64,000 bases of DNA, from contig CM044957.1 in assembly GCA_024516035.1 (NCBI GenBank), forward strand, positions 23,329,570 through 23,393,569, written 5' to 3'. Origin of the DNA: Bactericera cockerelli (lineage: Eukaryota; Arthropoda; Insecta; Hemiptera; Triozidae). The notes under the pieces were generated by a model, which saw nothing but the letters and a program-made list of their open reading frames with translations, was not told the DNA's origin and made no database searches. Position numbers and translations under genes: made by a program. Shown in pieces: positions 1 to 11,139 of this stretch. Every line of letters starts with the position of its first letter. The stretch's first letter is position 1.

Positions 1-275
1 ATAAATAACTAGCACTTGATCTTTTTTAAAAATGCATCTTTACCTGGGACACCCTGTATAATATACTCAGCTACTATCTTTTTTTAAAGAACCCCGACTA
101 AGGTAGTTATCTTACGCATATAAATAACTCCAATTTAACTCACCAAGCATACAGTGTGTTCATAAAATCCAGCAACAGCTGTTATTCTTTTGAACGGTTG
201 AAGCTGGAATGTCAGCCCTTTGTATTGACTACATCATATTTTATTTTCAATTTATTTCTCATTCTCCTTTTCTAG

Positions 276-407
276 GTAGGTACACTTGTCATAGCCGCAC
301 TGCCTTGCATAAACACCTACAGGACGTGCACTTCACTCTATACAAGTGTGATCAGTGTGGCAAATACATACATAGCGTGCGTTCAGTGCTGCGTCACTTA
401 CATGAAG
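276..407 (+). CDS. C2H2 zinc-finger protein, internal exon
   Basis: Internal exon of a zinc-finger gene whose 5' part lies left of the window. The acceptor is the AG at 274-275 (a second AG at 278-279 is possible) and the donor is a GTGAG at 408. The exon encodes a finger-like segment followed by a finger opening with CDQC and carrying HSVRSVLRHLHE. The last histidine of that finger is completed across the splice (codon GTA, then two His) by the exon at 1219. The spacing Cys-x2-Cys ... His-x4/5-His is the classical C2H2 zinc-binding pattern, so a nuclear nucleic-acid-binding role is likely from the family. I cannot name the orthologue. Confidence 0.75.
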
Positions 408-509
408 GTGAGAAAGTTTTTAGATCTTAGACTTAACAACTAGCTGTATCATCTTACTATGTCAGGAAAGATAATTCCAAAATCAATCAAATGTTTATGG
501 AAATTTTGT

Positions 510-845
510 GATAACTCGTTCCATTTGCTGATAGCTCTCTTACTTTCCCTCCTTCTCCACTATCTGCCGAGTCAGTAGACATCCACAGTGTATCTCTACC
601 TTCTACCGGTACAGTACTGACTGGACTTCTAGCTTTATCTCGTGGGAAACTCACTCTTGCGCATCTCAACGTTCATTCCATGCGCCCACTAGATAAGTTT
701 AGTGAGTTTAGATCTATTGTTTCGTGTACAGGTCTTGACATTATCTGTGTTTCCGAAAGCTGGCTTGATCCTACAATATCAGATCCTGAAATCTCACCCC
801 TAGGCTACCGAGTTGTAAGATTTACCGAGTGCCAAATTTTATCGC
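510..845 (+). mobile_element. LINE endonuclease-domain fragment (non-LTR retrotransposon)
   Basis: The + strand reads HLNVHSMRPLDKFSEFRSIV and then DIICVSESWLDPTISD, ending near GYRVVRF. The pattern 'LN-H-S ... L-D-I-I-C-V-S-E-S-W-L' is the N-terminal part of the APE-type endonuclease of Jockey/CR1-like non-LTR retrotransposons, whose SESWL Glu is catalytic. Only about 110 codons remain and the reading frame dies after 920. It sits inside an intron of the zinc-finger gene, so it is a dead fragment and not a host exon. The clade is not resolved. Confidence 0.7.
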
Positions 846-1218
846 TCTACGACTTACCCTACTTGAGACGCACACGCGCACAATTTAATAAAAAATACTT
901 TTTTGAAGTCAGGAAATTCTAATTCGTTCAGAAATGTTATCTACTTGATTTGGAAAAAACAATACTTTCTACACCATATAGATAATAGAAAGGAAAAATC
1001 GGCTTTCTCGTTGATATTTACATAAATAACAAGTACCACTCTATTCCTATAGCCTATTGGAAAGATATGCTAGCCATGTGTATAAAGAATCCCACACAAA
1101 ATTCTATGGAACAAGTAAAAAGCCTGCATGCATGTATGTATTGCGTTTTTCATTATTACACTCTATTTATACAATTAATATTTTTCGTATATTGACCAAC
1201 CTTATTTTTTACTTTCAG

Positions 1219-1370
1219 TACATCATTTCAAGAAAGAGACTATTGAACAGAAATTCAAGAAAAAAGTGATTGCTAGCAAAGTTGTAAAAAGTGTTCCCAA
1301 ACACCTCTACCGCAAGCTTCAAAGTAAACCACAACTTGTTGAAACTAAAGCAACAAGAACCAAATCTGAT
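1219..1370 (+). CDS. C2H2 zinc-finger protein, basic linker exon
   Basis: The acceptor is a TTTCAG ending at 1218 and the donor a GTAAGT at 1371. Joined in phase to the exon ending at 407, it completes the finger (…HLHE-VHH) and continues into a strongly basic stretch with KKETIEQKFKKKVIASKVV and several more Lys/Arg. That composition could be a nuclear localisation or DNA-contact segment (inference). It ends exactly on a codon boundary, so the next exon at 1856 begins in phase 0. Splice signals and phase are both good. Confidence 0.7.
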
Positions 1371-1855
1371 GTAAGTTTTTCTTTAGAATTTTGGTTAATT
1401 TCAAATCCCATTATTACGAATAAACAAATAAAAATATTACAAATGACACTTACTTGACTTTTCTGTCATAATCAGGGGCGGAGTGAGAGGGGTTTAAACT
1501 CGTACCCTGCAGATTCGGCGCTGTCTCTTATTAAGATCTACAAATTGTTTAAATTTAACATAAAACATTTCATTAATCTAATTCATAGGTAAAAACTTCG
1601 ATTTTTTACCGTCATCAGTGGCGGTCGGTAAATTATTAGAAGTCTTATTTTGCTATATCCATCGATAAAGTGCTCTTATTATTATTTTTCATCTGTTAAC
1701 TTTATGACAAGAATAAAGTTTTGTCCCTGCAAATAATCAGGGTCGGAATTATGAGGGTTACGAATTTGGCGAAGAAAAAAAAAATAACCTTATGTCAGAC
1801 GGCACACGTGTATTGAAGATTTTTTATAAATATGATGCACGGATTCTTGTTTCAG

Positions 1856-3432
1856 ACTTTGTCTTGCTGTGTTCAATGTCTTACGGTGTTTAATTCAGCG
1901 TCAGGGGCTGTCCAGTGCGCTTCTTGTCTTGAGACTGGTCCTCGCTTCCCCCAGCTGCCCAGCCCTGCCAAGTTCCTGATGAAGCAGGGGCAGGGGTGTG
2001 CTCGCTCCCCCGCGTCCTCGTGTGCAGGAGACATGGCCCGCTCTGGCTCAGGCTCCCCGTGGTGTTCCCTAGACACAGCATGGAGGACAACCGGAACAAG
2101 GCAGGCATTCAGGTCCGCATGAACTACGACAAGTGTGGTCCGGGAGACCCAATCATTTCCAAGATAGAGACCCCCGTCGATACAGCAGATGATGATTCTC
2201 TTCCCGTAGAACTACACACCCCGTCCCTGTCTCCTTCCAGTGATTCTGTCTCCTTGAAAGAAAACGCAAATTTAAATGGAAACTGTTTGGTGAATGGAGA
2301 AAAAGAAAATCAGATCATTTCCAAAGACAAGAGAAAAAATTTGGACTCCATAACGCAAAAATTGTTGAACAGCAAAATAGCAGACAACTCGTCTTGTCCA
2401 AAATTTAGTCCCTTATGTAATAATAAGTTATTGAACGGTGAAAATGGTAGAATTAGAAATAGAAAGAGCATTCGAAGAACTGATCTCAATTTTTTGAGCG
2501 GCAATTCCGTGAATCCTACGGTTCAACGTGATACAGAAATCAAGTCAGATAGTGAGAATAGTAAAAAAGAGTTAGATAAGGACAAAGTAGATGAAGTAAT
2601 TATTACTGGAGAAGAACCGAAAAAACGGACGAGACAGAGCTCTGTAGAATACAAACCTGTGATTCTGGAAACAAGAAGACGTTCACATTCACTCAACAAA
2701 AATGAAACAATTTTATCAAAAAATAGGCAAGAGAATTGTGTTAGTGACAAATCCACACCCAGACCTGTAGTTGGAAAAAAAATTGATGAGGTCATTAAAC
2801 CTGATGTTGAACATTTGAAATCAAATATTGTTATAGGAGCACATAATAATACTATTGAGCATAGTAACACTATTGAACATGACACAGAGGGAGTTCTTAA
2901 ACGTAAACTAAGAACTCGAACTGATGCTTTAACAAATAAGAAAAGTAAATGTAATGAATTGATGACTGCAAATGTTAAACCATGTAATGAAAAAACAGCG
3001 CCAGAACAATTGATAATTAGTACTGATCATACAAAATGTGATATAAAATCAGTCCCCAAAAGTTTAAGACAATCCAGTGAAAGTTTAGAAGATACAAGTG
3101 CATCCAGTAATACCAGTAAAGAACTTTTATTCAAATCGCTTATGAAAGAGATTATGGATGTTAGTACAGACACTTGCAGAGTGTGCAAAATTTCTCTTCC
3201 AAATAAGAAACTTCTCAGAATCCACGCCGCCTCTAGACACTTGGGCTACTTCCGTTTCCGCTGCTTGACAGCTTCCTGCGGGAAGATGTACTTCAGCCAC
3301 AGCGACGCCCTGCAGCATGCCACGAGCTCGCATGGCAGCCAGCAGGGCGCCGTGGCCAGAGTAGAGGCCGCCAGCCTCAGCACAGCCGCGGCCCACGAGC
3401 TACAAGCTCATCTCAAGTCACTTCAAACGTAA
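1856..3432 (+). CDS. C2H2 zinc-finger protein, large terminal exon
   Basis: The acceptor TTTCAG ends at 1855 and the stop TAA is at 3430-3432. The exon starts in phase 0 with a Cys-rich segment (CCVQCLTVF … CASC). A frame shift lies somewhere between about 1990 and 2095, because the open frame of the start closes at 2122 while the frame that carries the rest runs from before 2090 to the stop. The middle (about 2150-3130) is a low-complexity, charged, Ser/Asn/Lys-rich disordered region. The C-terminus holds two C2H2 fingers: CRVCKISLPNKKLLRIHAAS-RH (about 3175-3240) and RCLTASCGKMYFSHSDALQH…H (about 3259-3333). After the second finger follows an Ala-rich tail. Family role: probable nuclear DNA-binding protein. 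The orthologue is not recognised. The shift could be a sequence error or an unrecognised small intron. Confidence 0.75.
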
Positions 3433-3479
3433 ATGACACTACCTACCTTCGCTCAGGGTCTTCCAGTCATCAATTATAT

Positions 3480-4060
3480 TCACACTCGTCCTTTTTTTGA
3501 CCCCTAACTCGATACTTGGATCAAACGAATCGTTGATCAACCCAGCGGAATCATGGACTTTTTTTTCGGGGAAAAAAATGTTTAAACCTAAAGTGTGATA
3601 CATCAAATCAATGTATTTTTTTATGCTAAATTATTTGGTAGATTTGGTTTTTCCAAATTTTACACGTCCGGTCCTACAGCAAGTGATCGAACGAGATTCT
3701 CGGATGATAACAATTTGATTACGAGCTGAGTGAACAGACGTGTAAAATATGGGAAAACCAAAGCTACCACGTGATTTAGCATGAAAAACTACACTGATTG
3801 CCAAGTTTATAGAATGTGAAGCAATCACGAGGAAGTATTGTGTCCGTAATTGGCAGTGTATTTTTGTGTCACCCATCCAATTTTTGTCCTTACTCAGTGT
3901 AGCTTAACTCAGGGAAATATAACCTAGCCTAGAAGAATTTCCTGTTCCAGACGGACCTATGTGCAAAATTTCAGGTTTCTCGGTCTAACGGTGTGGATTT
4001 GTATAAAGAACATCGAGCGAAACGGTCGTTTCGCGAGAGTTTCATAAAATCACATAAATT
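3480..4060. repeat. Partial inverted-repeat element, related to repeats at 29.6-30.7 and 52.3 kb
   Basis: Arms at about 3621-3669 and 3736-3786 are inverted copies of each other (each pairs a TTTACACGTC-type end with its complement). The left flank (about 3500-3560, 'GATCAACCCAGCGGAATC') matches the foldback element at 29.8 and 30.4 kb. The right part (about 3800-4000) recurs inverted near 52.26-52.40 kb, and in part near 12.95 and 51.55 kb. No coding capacity was seen. Confidence 0.55.
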
Positions 4061-4717
4061 ACGAGTATTCTTTTTTTTTTTTTCATAAGACGATTTTTAT
4101 CAGCCCCAATAACTACCAGACCGTTTGTACGAGGAAGGTCGGTGATGGCTTTAAACACATTGCCTGGCGTTATAGATGTGCACAGACTAAAAAAAAATGT
4201 TCAAAAATATAGACCTAAATGGGACTTAACCACAAAAAAGGCCTTTTAAACACAACTACCCTTATTGAATTATCTATCAATGTGAGAAAATAATAAAAAA
4301 TATTTTTCTCAAGAATCGCACAATTCCTCCAAAATAATATTAGCATTGAAGTAATATTAGCATTAAAGGTAGGTGCCGGCCTACCTTTATATTGTGTCTT
4401 CTTTCACTGCATCAGCATCGAGAGTGTGAAGCTGAGGGGTTAGATGCTCGGTCATTCGAATCTTGGAATTATTGTTGTTTTTTTTTTGTCAAGTAATAAA
4501 TAATAACAGAGGTTTATTATTATTATGTTTTTTTCTTACTTATTTTTTTTTACATAATGCGTACTTATAGTTCTACTATTCTCATTTTATTTTATAGTGT
4601 ATTTTTTGTTTTTAAACAAAATTCATCGTAAATATTGGACTAAATGAGAATTTGTTTAGACTATGAGAGTAATTATAGGTATTGTATTGAATTGTACAGT
4701 CATCCAAAAAATAATGA
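4061..4717. other. Intergenic AT-rich sequence, nothing recognised
   Basis: AT-rich with T and A runs and no credible ORF or splice-bounded exon. I see nothing that can be named here. Confidence 0.5.
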
Positions 4718-5266
4718 TATCTACAAAAATTACACTTCGTGTTAAAAAAAGGAGGAAAACGCTGTTTCCTAAAAAGAAGTGATGTCATGAGTAATAAACG
4801 CCTGAATTGGCTCTTGTTTCATTGCTATAAAATGAATAAGTTTGTAAAACTCCTGTCATAAACATTATGAAGAGAAATAAAATTTAAGGCACACTTCATT
4901 CGTTCCACTTGCTACATTATAATACTTGTTTAGTTCATTTACTTCTCTCTTGTCACCCAATGTATTTCTCGTTTCCTCCATCATACAAGTAATAGTTACC
5001 TTCTGTCTTTTCCTGGTTACGAACTCAGTTTGTAATAATCAGTTAGAAGGGGTAAATAAACAAAAGGAGGTAGCAAGGAAAACGAATGAGGTGTGCCTTA
5101 AATTTTATTTCTTTTTATAATGTTTATGACAAGAGTTTTACAAACTTATTCATTTTATAGCAATAAAACAACAGTCAATTCAGGCGTTTATTACTCATGA
5201 TATCACTTCTTTTTAGGAAACAGCGTTCTCCTCCTTTTTTAATATGAAGTGTAATTTTTTGTAGAT
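4718..5266. mobile_element. Long-hairpin MITE-like element
   Basis: Two arms of about 186 bp, at 4718-4904 and 5081-5266, are reverse complements with few differences. The left arm opens ATCTACAAAAATTACACTTC and the right arm closes with its complement. The loop is about 176 bp of AT-rich sequence. There is no coding capacity, and no target duplication is obvious at the ends. The arms are similar enough that a transcript would fold into a long dsRNA stem. It is probably a non-autonomous inverted-repeat transposon (inference). Confidence 0.75.
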
Positions 5267-5484
5267 GCACAAATACAGACAGCTTCATTTTATAGAGAGA
5301 TCCCGTTTTACTGTCTAACGAAGCTGCCCACATATTTGAAGGTTGAAAATATACACAACATATCTATCAATACTTGAGTACATCATTTTTATATGCATAT
5401 TTTCTTTTTCTTTCTTCAATAAGTTAGAATAGACATGAAAATTTACTATTTTAACACTGTCACAAATAATAGTTTGTAATATAG

Positions 5485-5565
5485 GGTAGTCACCGTGGCA
5501 GAGTGGGTTAGCGCGCTAGACATTGCACGGATGGTGACCTGGGTTCGATCCCTGTAGAAGTACTC
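5485..5565 (+). repeat. tRNA-derived SINE, head region
   Basis: A tRNA-like module: the A-box-like segment is GTGGCAGAGTGGGTTAGCGC and the B box is GGTTCGATCCC. The same head recurs at 49.24 kb (inverted), 63.75 kb (with its body) and, degenerate, at 21.06 kb. It lacks a foldable mature tRNA end, so it is a SINE head and not a tRNA gene. Confidence 0.7.
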
Positions 5566-7260
5566 TAAATTCACGGAAGAGAAAAATCGAATTTTCGAGA
5601 AGAAAAAAATTGAACTTATGATTAAATATCTTTCTGGTCTTTCAATATTTTTTTATGCAACCAACTGCATTTGAAGGGAAATATGCATGACTATCCATAC
5701 ATGAAGTCAAAACTTTCCTACTGGCTATCATTTCTTAAAAACGTGCATCGATCCAAGTGAGCTCTAGAACTGTGGGAAAAACAGGTATTTGGCCATAACT
5801 CTTTAACGAAGCAAAATTCCCACTGCAAGTTTTGTTTATATGATAGTCCACGGTGGCCTGAACCTACCCTCAAAATATATGCATCTGTATCCGGGACACC
5901 TTGTATAGTATTTTTAATAAATTCTTGGCAAGGTTGAACTTGTCAAAGAAATGTATGACATTCTTGGATATTGTTCCTCGACTTCCAAACCACAGTCCCA
6001 TTACTTGAAGTCTCTTTCACCACATGATATAAAAATTGTACACTGTAATTATATTTATTGTGCGATTTGTAAAAATGTTTATTATATATAAAAAAAAAAA
6101 ATCCAGATATTTTTCATTAATTTGAAGTAAATCCTGCACTGTTTTATTTTAAATCGAACAACATGAAGCATTGCATTTATTTAGCACAAATTATACTCGA
6201 AAAAGAATGGTTTTACATTATTAAAAAAAAGTTGATCACTTGAAGTCTCCCTGGCAAAGCTAATGGTATCAAAAAGGCATGAAAATTTCATTATTTCAAA
6301 TGAAAAACATGTTTAACATTTTTTTTAAAATTTATTTCTCATAAAAAATGACTGAAATCTGTGAAATGAATTGAACGATATCTCCGGCCCTGTTTTGATT
6401 TAAAATCTCAAACTTGTCTTATGAAACTTTTAATTTCAATTACTTTTTAAAAATGTATTACAAATAGGGTGGTTCCATTTAAGATTCCAAAGTTGACCCT
6501 CCTAGGGCTGCCCTTGGTAATGATAAAAAAAGAAAACCTAGTAGAAAAGTTTTCCCCCTCGATATAATGGTACACGTGTTATAGTATTTTAAAAAAAATT
6601 ATCCGTCTAGATATTTCGAGTGGCTCCTTTTTTTTTTTGGCGCACCCTGACAAACTGTATAAAAGTGGAAAGTGAATTTTTTAATACACATCAATTATTC
6701 ATCGCAAATTATATCCTTTTAATTGACCGCTCTTGAATTATAGGGCAAAGGTTTCCGCTCCCCTCCTAATCTCCTTAAATCTTCTAAAAATTCAGAAATA
6801 TAGGGAAGGTGAGAGATCAAAAAATCTCTAATCTCGTAATTAAAATTATTTCAGCCTTTTTTATATTATGTCTCTTTTTCTTTTAATTAATGTTGAACAC
6901 ATAAGTTAGAAACTACAGTCCACTTCGCTCCACATGCTTTGTACTATACGGTTTTCGAGAAATTATGATTTTCTAAGATAGAGTTTTGTATATTGCTAGC
7001 AGGATTTCTCGAAAATTCTAGTTTGTGCTGATAGAAGTCGGGAACAGAAGTTTTAGGGGAAGCATTAGCGGAACTCTATACATTTTCTGCTCAACTGTGC
7101 TTTGTAGGGTCCGCGAGAATTTTCATTTTCATGATATGCTATTTTTGTAGAGTTATAGGTATAGCAAGCAGGTTTTCTCGAAAATTTGGGTTTGTGCTGA
7201 AAGAAGTCGGTAACAAAAGTTTTAGGGAAATCACTAGCTCAACTTTTAATATTTGTTGCG
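5566..7260. other. Intergenic repeats without coding capacity
   Basis: AT-rich, no credible exon. About 6180-6310 is a direct, diverged copy of about 16270-16395 (both start GCACAAATTATACTCG). Segments at 6455-6600 recur near 15.89-15.93 kb and 16.50-16.55 kb, and the 'TCTAGATATTTCGAGTGGCT' segment at 6605 recurs near 57.85 kb. They are pieces of dispersed non-coding repeats that I cannot classify. Confidence 0.5.
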
Positions 7261-7261
7261 C

Positions 7262-7318
7262 AATGTTGTTCATCTATTTTTTTTTTTTTTGTATCTTTAA
7301 TCAATCCAAAGGAACGGC
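7262..7318 (+). repeat. Repeat family A, left part of a copy split by the hAT insertion
   Basis: The segment with 'TTGTATCTTTAATCAATCC' up to GGAACGGC matches the same part of family A at 14.38-14.43 and 39.49-39.54 kb. The continuation (GCGGCC-rich segment, then the CA microsatellite) resumes at 9448, directly after the hAT element. The insertion therefore split one family-A copy in two. Confidence 0.75.
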
Positions 7319-7326
7319 CCTTGCAG
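7319..7326 (+). other. 8-bp target site duplication of hAT copy 1 (left)
   Basis: CCTTGCAG precedes the element end CAGTGGCGGCTC and is repeated exactly at 9440-9447 after the other end. An 8-bp duplication is the hAT signature. Confidence 0.9.
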
Positions 7327-9439
7327 CAGTGGCGGCTCCTGACTTCCAGACTAGGTGAAGACAAATTATACCCAGAAGTATTGAAAAAATAAAATTATTA
7401 AATTATCAGATTTTAGTTCTTATGGTCTCATAAACACAGCCCATTGTAAGTTATGGCTGTTTCCCTGCAGAGCATGGTTTTCTCTCATACCAGTTTTGCA
7501 TCATATAAGTTTTTATAGGTACTTTTTTTGGAGAACACTTGGTACTTAATAAATAAACAAGGCCAGCAGAACAATTTGTCAGCACTTGAGCTGTTACACA
7601 GCCATTCATTTTTCATAAGCCATTCAGGCTTGAACTGTATGGCTGTGGGGCAGGCATTTGCTTTACTTTTTTAGTGGTGGTTATAGTAATTGGAGAAATT
7701 GGACATCCAGTAATCATAATATCTTTCTTATCCTCATTACTTCTTAATCTGAATGGGGTTACTTTTAATGTTTGAACCCCATGATTTTGTGGGAATCTCA
7801 TTGTTTCTTTGAAATATTGTTATTAATTATTCATCTTAATAAAAAATATTAACTAAAAGTTGGTAGGTAAAAAGGAATTAAAAAAAAAATATTAGGATTA
7901 TACCTCAGTAGATAGGTAGGTACAACATTTTAAAGAGGGGTTAGAACTGGGAAGGAAAGAAAGTTAGTTGAAGACTAAAAATTACAATCCAAAACTGGAA
8001 GAAAATCCACCACCAGATTACAAAATAAATCTAAGAAAGATACTTACTACAAATATAAAATCAGCTTAAATTTGTGTTACCATTGATGTTTAAATGACTA
8101 TTTATGAAAAACACAGATATTGCCTTATAATTTTAAGTACTTCACTGGAAGCTGTGTGCTTAGCTACCTGCAATCTGCATAATTATAATGTTATTTCTGA
8201 CACTGAAAGAAGTACATAGCTACTTCATATTCAACTTATTATGAAAAGCACAGGTCAGATCAGGTAGGAATAATGTTTCTATCCTGTATCAAATACTGGG
8301 AAATAACTTTATTAGCTAGTTACACCAATTAAAAGTCACTTGATTACCGTTGAAAAGATTTCAAAATAATCTAATAAAATTTAAAAAGTGCGCGACAAGT
8401 TTTGTTTACATTCTAAAGATAAGAGATACAATGTTGCCAAGTTAATTTCATAGCTAAATTTCTACAAACTTCAAGAGCTATATTTTAAATTTAAAGAAAT
8501 CCCTCAAATCATGTAAGACGTATTTATTTATTTAAAAAAATAATACTACACCGCCTGAACAGAATTTTCTCTTGAGAATTTCATTTCAACACGTCTAATT
8601 TCATGATTTTTTTTAAAGTGGTTCCATAGTCAGGATCTTAAACAGGACCACCATTGTCCCTATAAAAAATTCTTGGAACAACTAGATACCAGATTATTTT
8701 ATTTGGCTCAATTTCGGTACCTACATTAAATAATTATTTCCGAGATTTGACTTCAATCGAGATGTCCTTTTTAAGACTATAGTTGACAAGATACATAAAT
8801 AGTTAAAATTTATTGGTATCGGCTATCGTTTAGGAACTATTTACAAAACTAGAACCCAAAAAATGAGAAATAATATCCAAAATTCCTGACACAAAATCCT
8901 GTTTTCCTAACGCCTACGATATTATTATTATTATTTTTAATATTACAAGATTGTGCTAGATATGGGAGGCTAAATCATTGACTGGTTTCCTAGGTCTGGC
9001 ATAATGCTACTGGCAACAATGTTAATATCAAAAACACATGACATCTCACATGGTATGTGGCTTCGTGACATTTCGTATGAGGTCGTGTAGATAATGTAAA
9101 CTGAATACAACTGAAGACTGTCCTCAGTAGCATATTACATAGATATAGTTCTTGCCTAATATTTCATGATACCTACTTGGAAATACTCAACTCTGATTGG
9201 TTGATTCAAGGACAACTGAAGACAATTTCGAATTGTCTTCACATTTGGTGTTCTCCTTGGAAAGTAACATGAAATGTTAAGCAGCATTGATCTATTTTAC
9301 ACAAAGCTTACTCTTTTTTTTTTTTTTTTTCTTTGAGTTGGATCAATTGTGCCATGTTCAAGGCATTATGAGTTGTGTTTTCACTGTTCAAAATTAGGTG
9401 AAAATGTCTTCAGTGTCTTCACCCGACGAGCCGCCACTG
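7327..9439. mobile_element. Non-autonomous hAT element, copy 1 (2,113 bp)
   Basis: The ends are inverted: CAGTGGCGGCTC at 7327 and GAGCCGCCACTG ending at 9439. They are bounded by a perfect 8-bp duplication (7319-7326 and 9440-9447). Terminal CAG-TGGCGG plus an 8-bp duplication is characteristic of hAT transposons. The interior is AT-rich, and the longest open frames (about 60 codons) show no transposase, BED finger or dimerisation domain, so the copy depends on a transposase elsewhere. A second copy in opposite orientation occupies 32203-35172. Confidence 0.88.
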
Positions 9440-9447
9440 CCTTGCAG

Positions 9448-9712
9448 CCAATTTTCGCGGCCCTGCGGCCGCAGAGTGCGGCCGATTACGTGGTTCGTGT
9501 GGTACCTATATAAGATCTACTTTCATACCAAATTTCAAGTCTCTAGCTCTTAGCGTTCTCGAGATATCCTATTCACACACACACACACACGCACGGACCA
9601 ATGCCTGAAAACCATCTATGATTCCTCCAGAAATGTGAAAAACTGGGTAGGTCAAATTTTCGACGAATACAATACTTTCCTTATTATATTATGATAAGGA
9701 AACTAAAAAACA
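9448..9712 (+). repeat. Repeat family A, right part of the split copy
   Basis: Continues family A after the hAT element: a GCGGCC-rich segment, 'CAAATTTCAAGTCTCTAGCTC', a short CA microsatellite, 'GGACCAATGCCTGAAAAC', and the terminal segment with a CTTTCCTTAT / ATAAGGAAA palindrome. An inverted stub of the same terminal segment begins at about 9772. Confidence 0.75.
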
Positions 9713-11137
9713 CCCCACCGGGCTCTGTTCCTTTTAACTACAATTGTTCTTTACTAAATTGACCTATTTTTACTTTCCTTATCCTAATAAGGAAAGTATT
9801 GTATTCGTCGAAAATTTGACCTACCTAGTTTTAAAATATTTTTAGATTATACTTTTCACAATCAACAATTTTGATTCCCAAAAATTTACTGTGCGATGTA
9901 CCTACGTAAAAAAAAGAGATAAAAATGAAAATACTTGTTTCGCAAAATGGGCAAAAAAACCAATTTCCCAACTTTTTGAGAAATACGGAAACTTGGTTTA
10001 TGTTGAGGACACAATCCCTGAAAGTTTCACAGGGGGGCCTAATTTTTAAAAAAGTAAACAGGGTTATTTTCGCTAGATTGATTGTACTAATTTTATTATT
10101 TTTCATTCATCCCGATATCTCTCAGTTTTAATGAGTGGAGTGAGAACAAAGTGAACCTCACCTCGTTCTCTTCAACTCATTTGTTGAGTTGTTGCCGTGC
10201 GTCTTGTATCGCGAGGTCCGCGAGTGTATTTTTTACGTGCTTGTGTATTAATTTATAATTTGCAAGGAAGAGATTACATTATGATTGAATCTCTAAAGAT
10301 AATCGAACACTTTATGTTTTTTAGTGCATTTTTTTTAGAAAATAAAAGAAAACATCTTGAAGCATTAGGAGGTACCTTTCAATTCAAGGTCTAATAATAA
10401 ATGTGTCCTTAAGCAACAAGTGGTAATTTACCTAATGTTAAATGGTAGACCTCTGATCAAATTTTTAATATCCTTTAACCTTTTGCTGTAGCATCTGTTC
10501 CAATCTACTGTTTCTCCTATAATTGGTAAGGCGAATGTAATTATAATTAAGTAACTGTTATTTTCTTGATTTTAATAAAAATGGTTTTTATACAAAAATT
10601 AAAGAAACCGTATTTTTAGGTAGATGTTTTCAGGTAGGTAACATTTAGAATATTTCATCAAAATCACTCTTTTACTTCAAGAACTGCTCCTTCTTAGAAG
10701 TTGATTAACTTAAGATTTTAAATAGGACTATATCCCGCACAACACCTGTTCAAAACAATTCGTTAAAATATGGCTTTTTCTATTTTTTCATTACAAAGTC
10801 TTAATTTTACACATTTTTCATTGAAACATAACTAAACACCCTGTATGTGAGTAGTATAAAAGACGTAAAATTACATCAAAAGACTGAATATGTAAGAAAA
10901 ACTTTGATTTTTGACGAAATAAAAAAGTTATGGTCTCTTAACCAAAAAAGTCGCATGGACCACACTGTAGATAATTTCTTAAACTCTCATACGGGTACGC
11001 GAAATGGTCTAAAATTTAACAGAGTCCGAATATGAAAGAAAAACACAAATTTGGTGGGTACACTGGATGATTTTACCACATGAAAATTGGCTGCGTCGCC
11101 TCTCACGCACTCAACAACTGATTCCTTAACTGGCCTA
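9713..11137. other. Intergenic AT-rich sequence with a family A stub
   Basis: About 9772-9830 is an inverted copy of the terminal family A palindrome segment. The remainder shows no credible exon and no named repeat. Confidence 0.45.
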
Positions 11138-11139
11138 TA

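Noticed and set aside
1873..2108. Antisense open frames over the zinc-finger exon start
   Set aside because: Same GC-rich codon shadow effect; no conserved motif.
8000..9400. Transposase gene inside hAT copy 1
   Set aside because: Longest frames are around 60 codons, with no BED finger, catalytic or dimerisation motifs on either strand.
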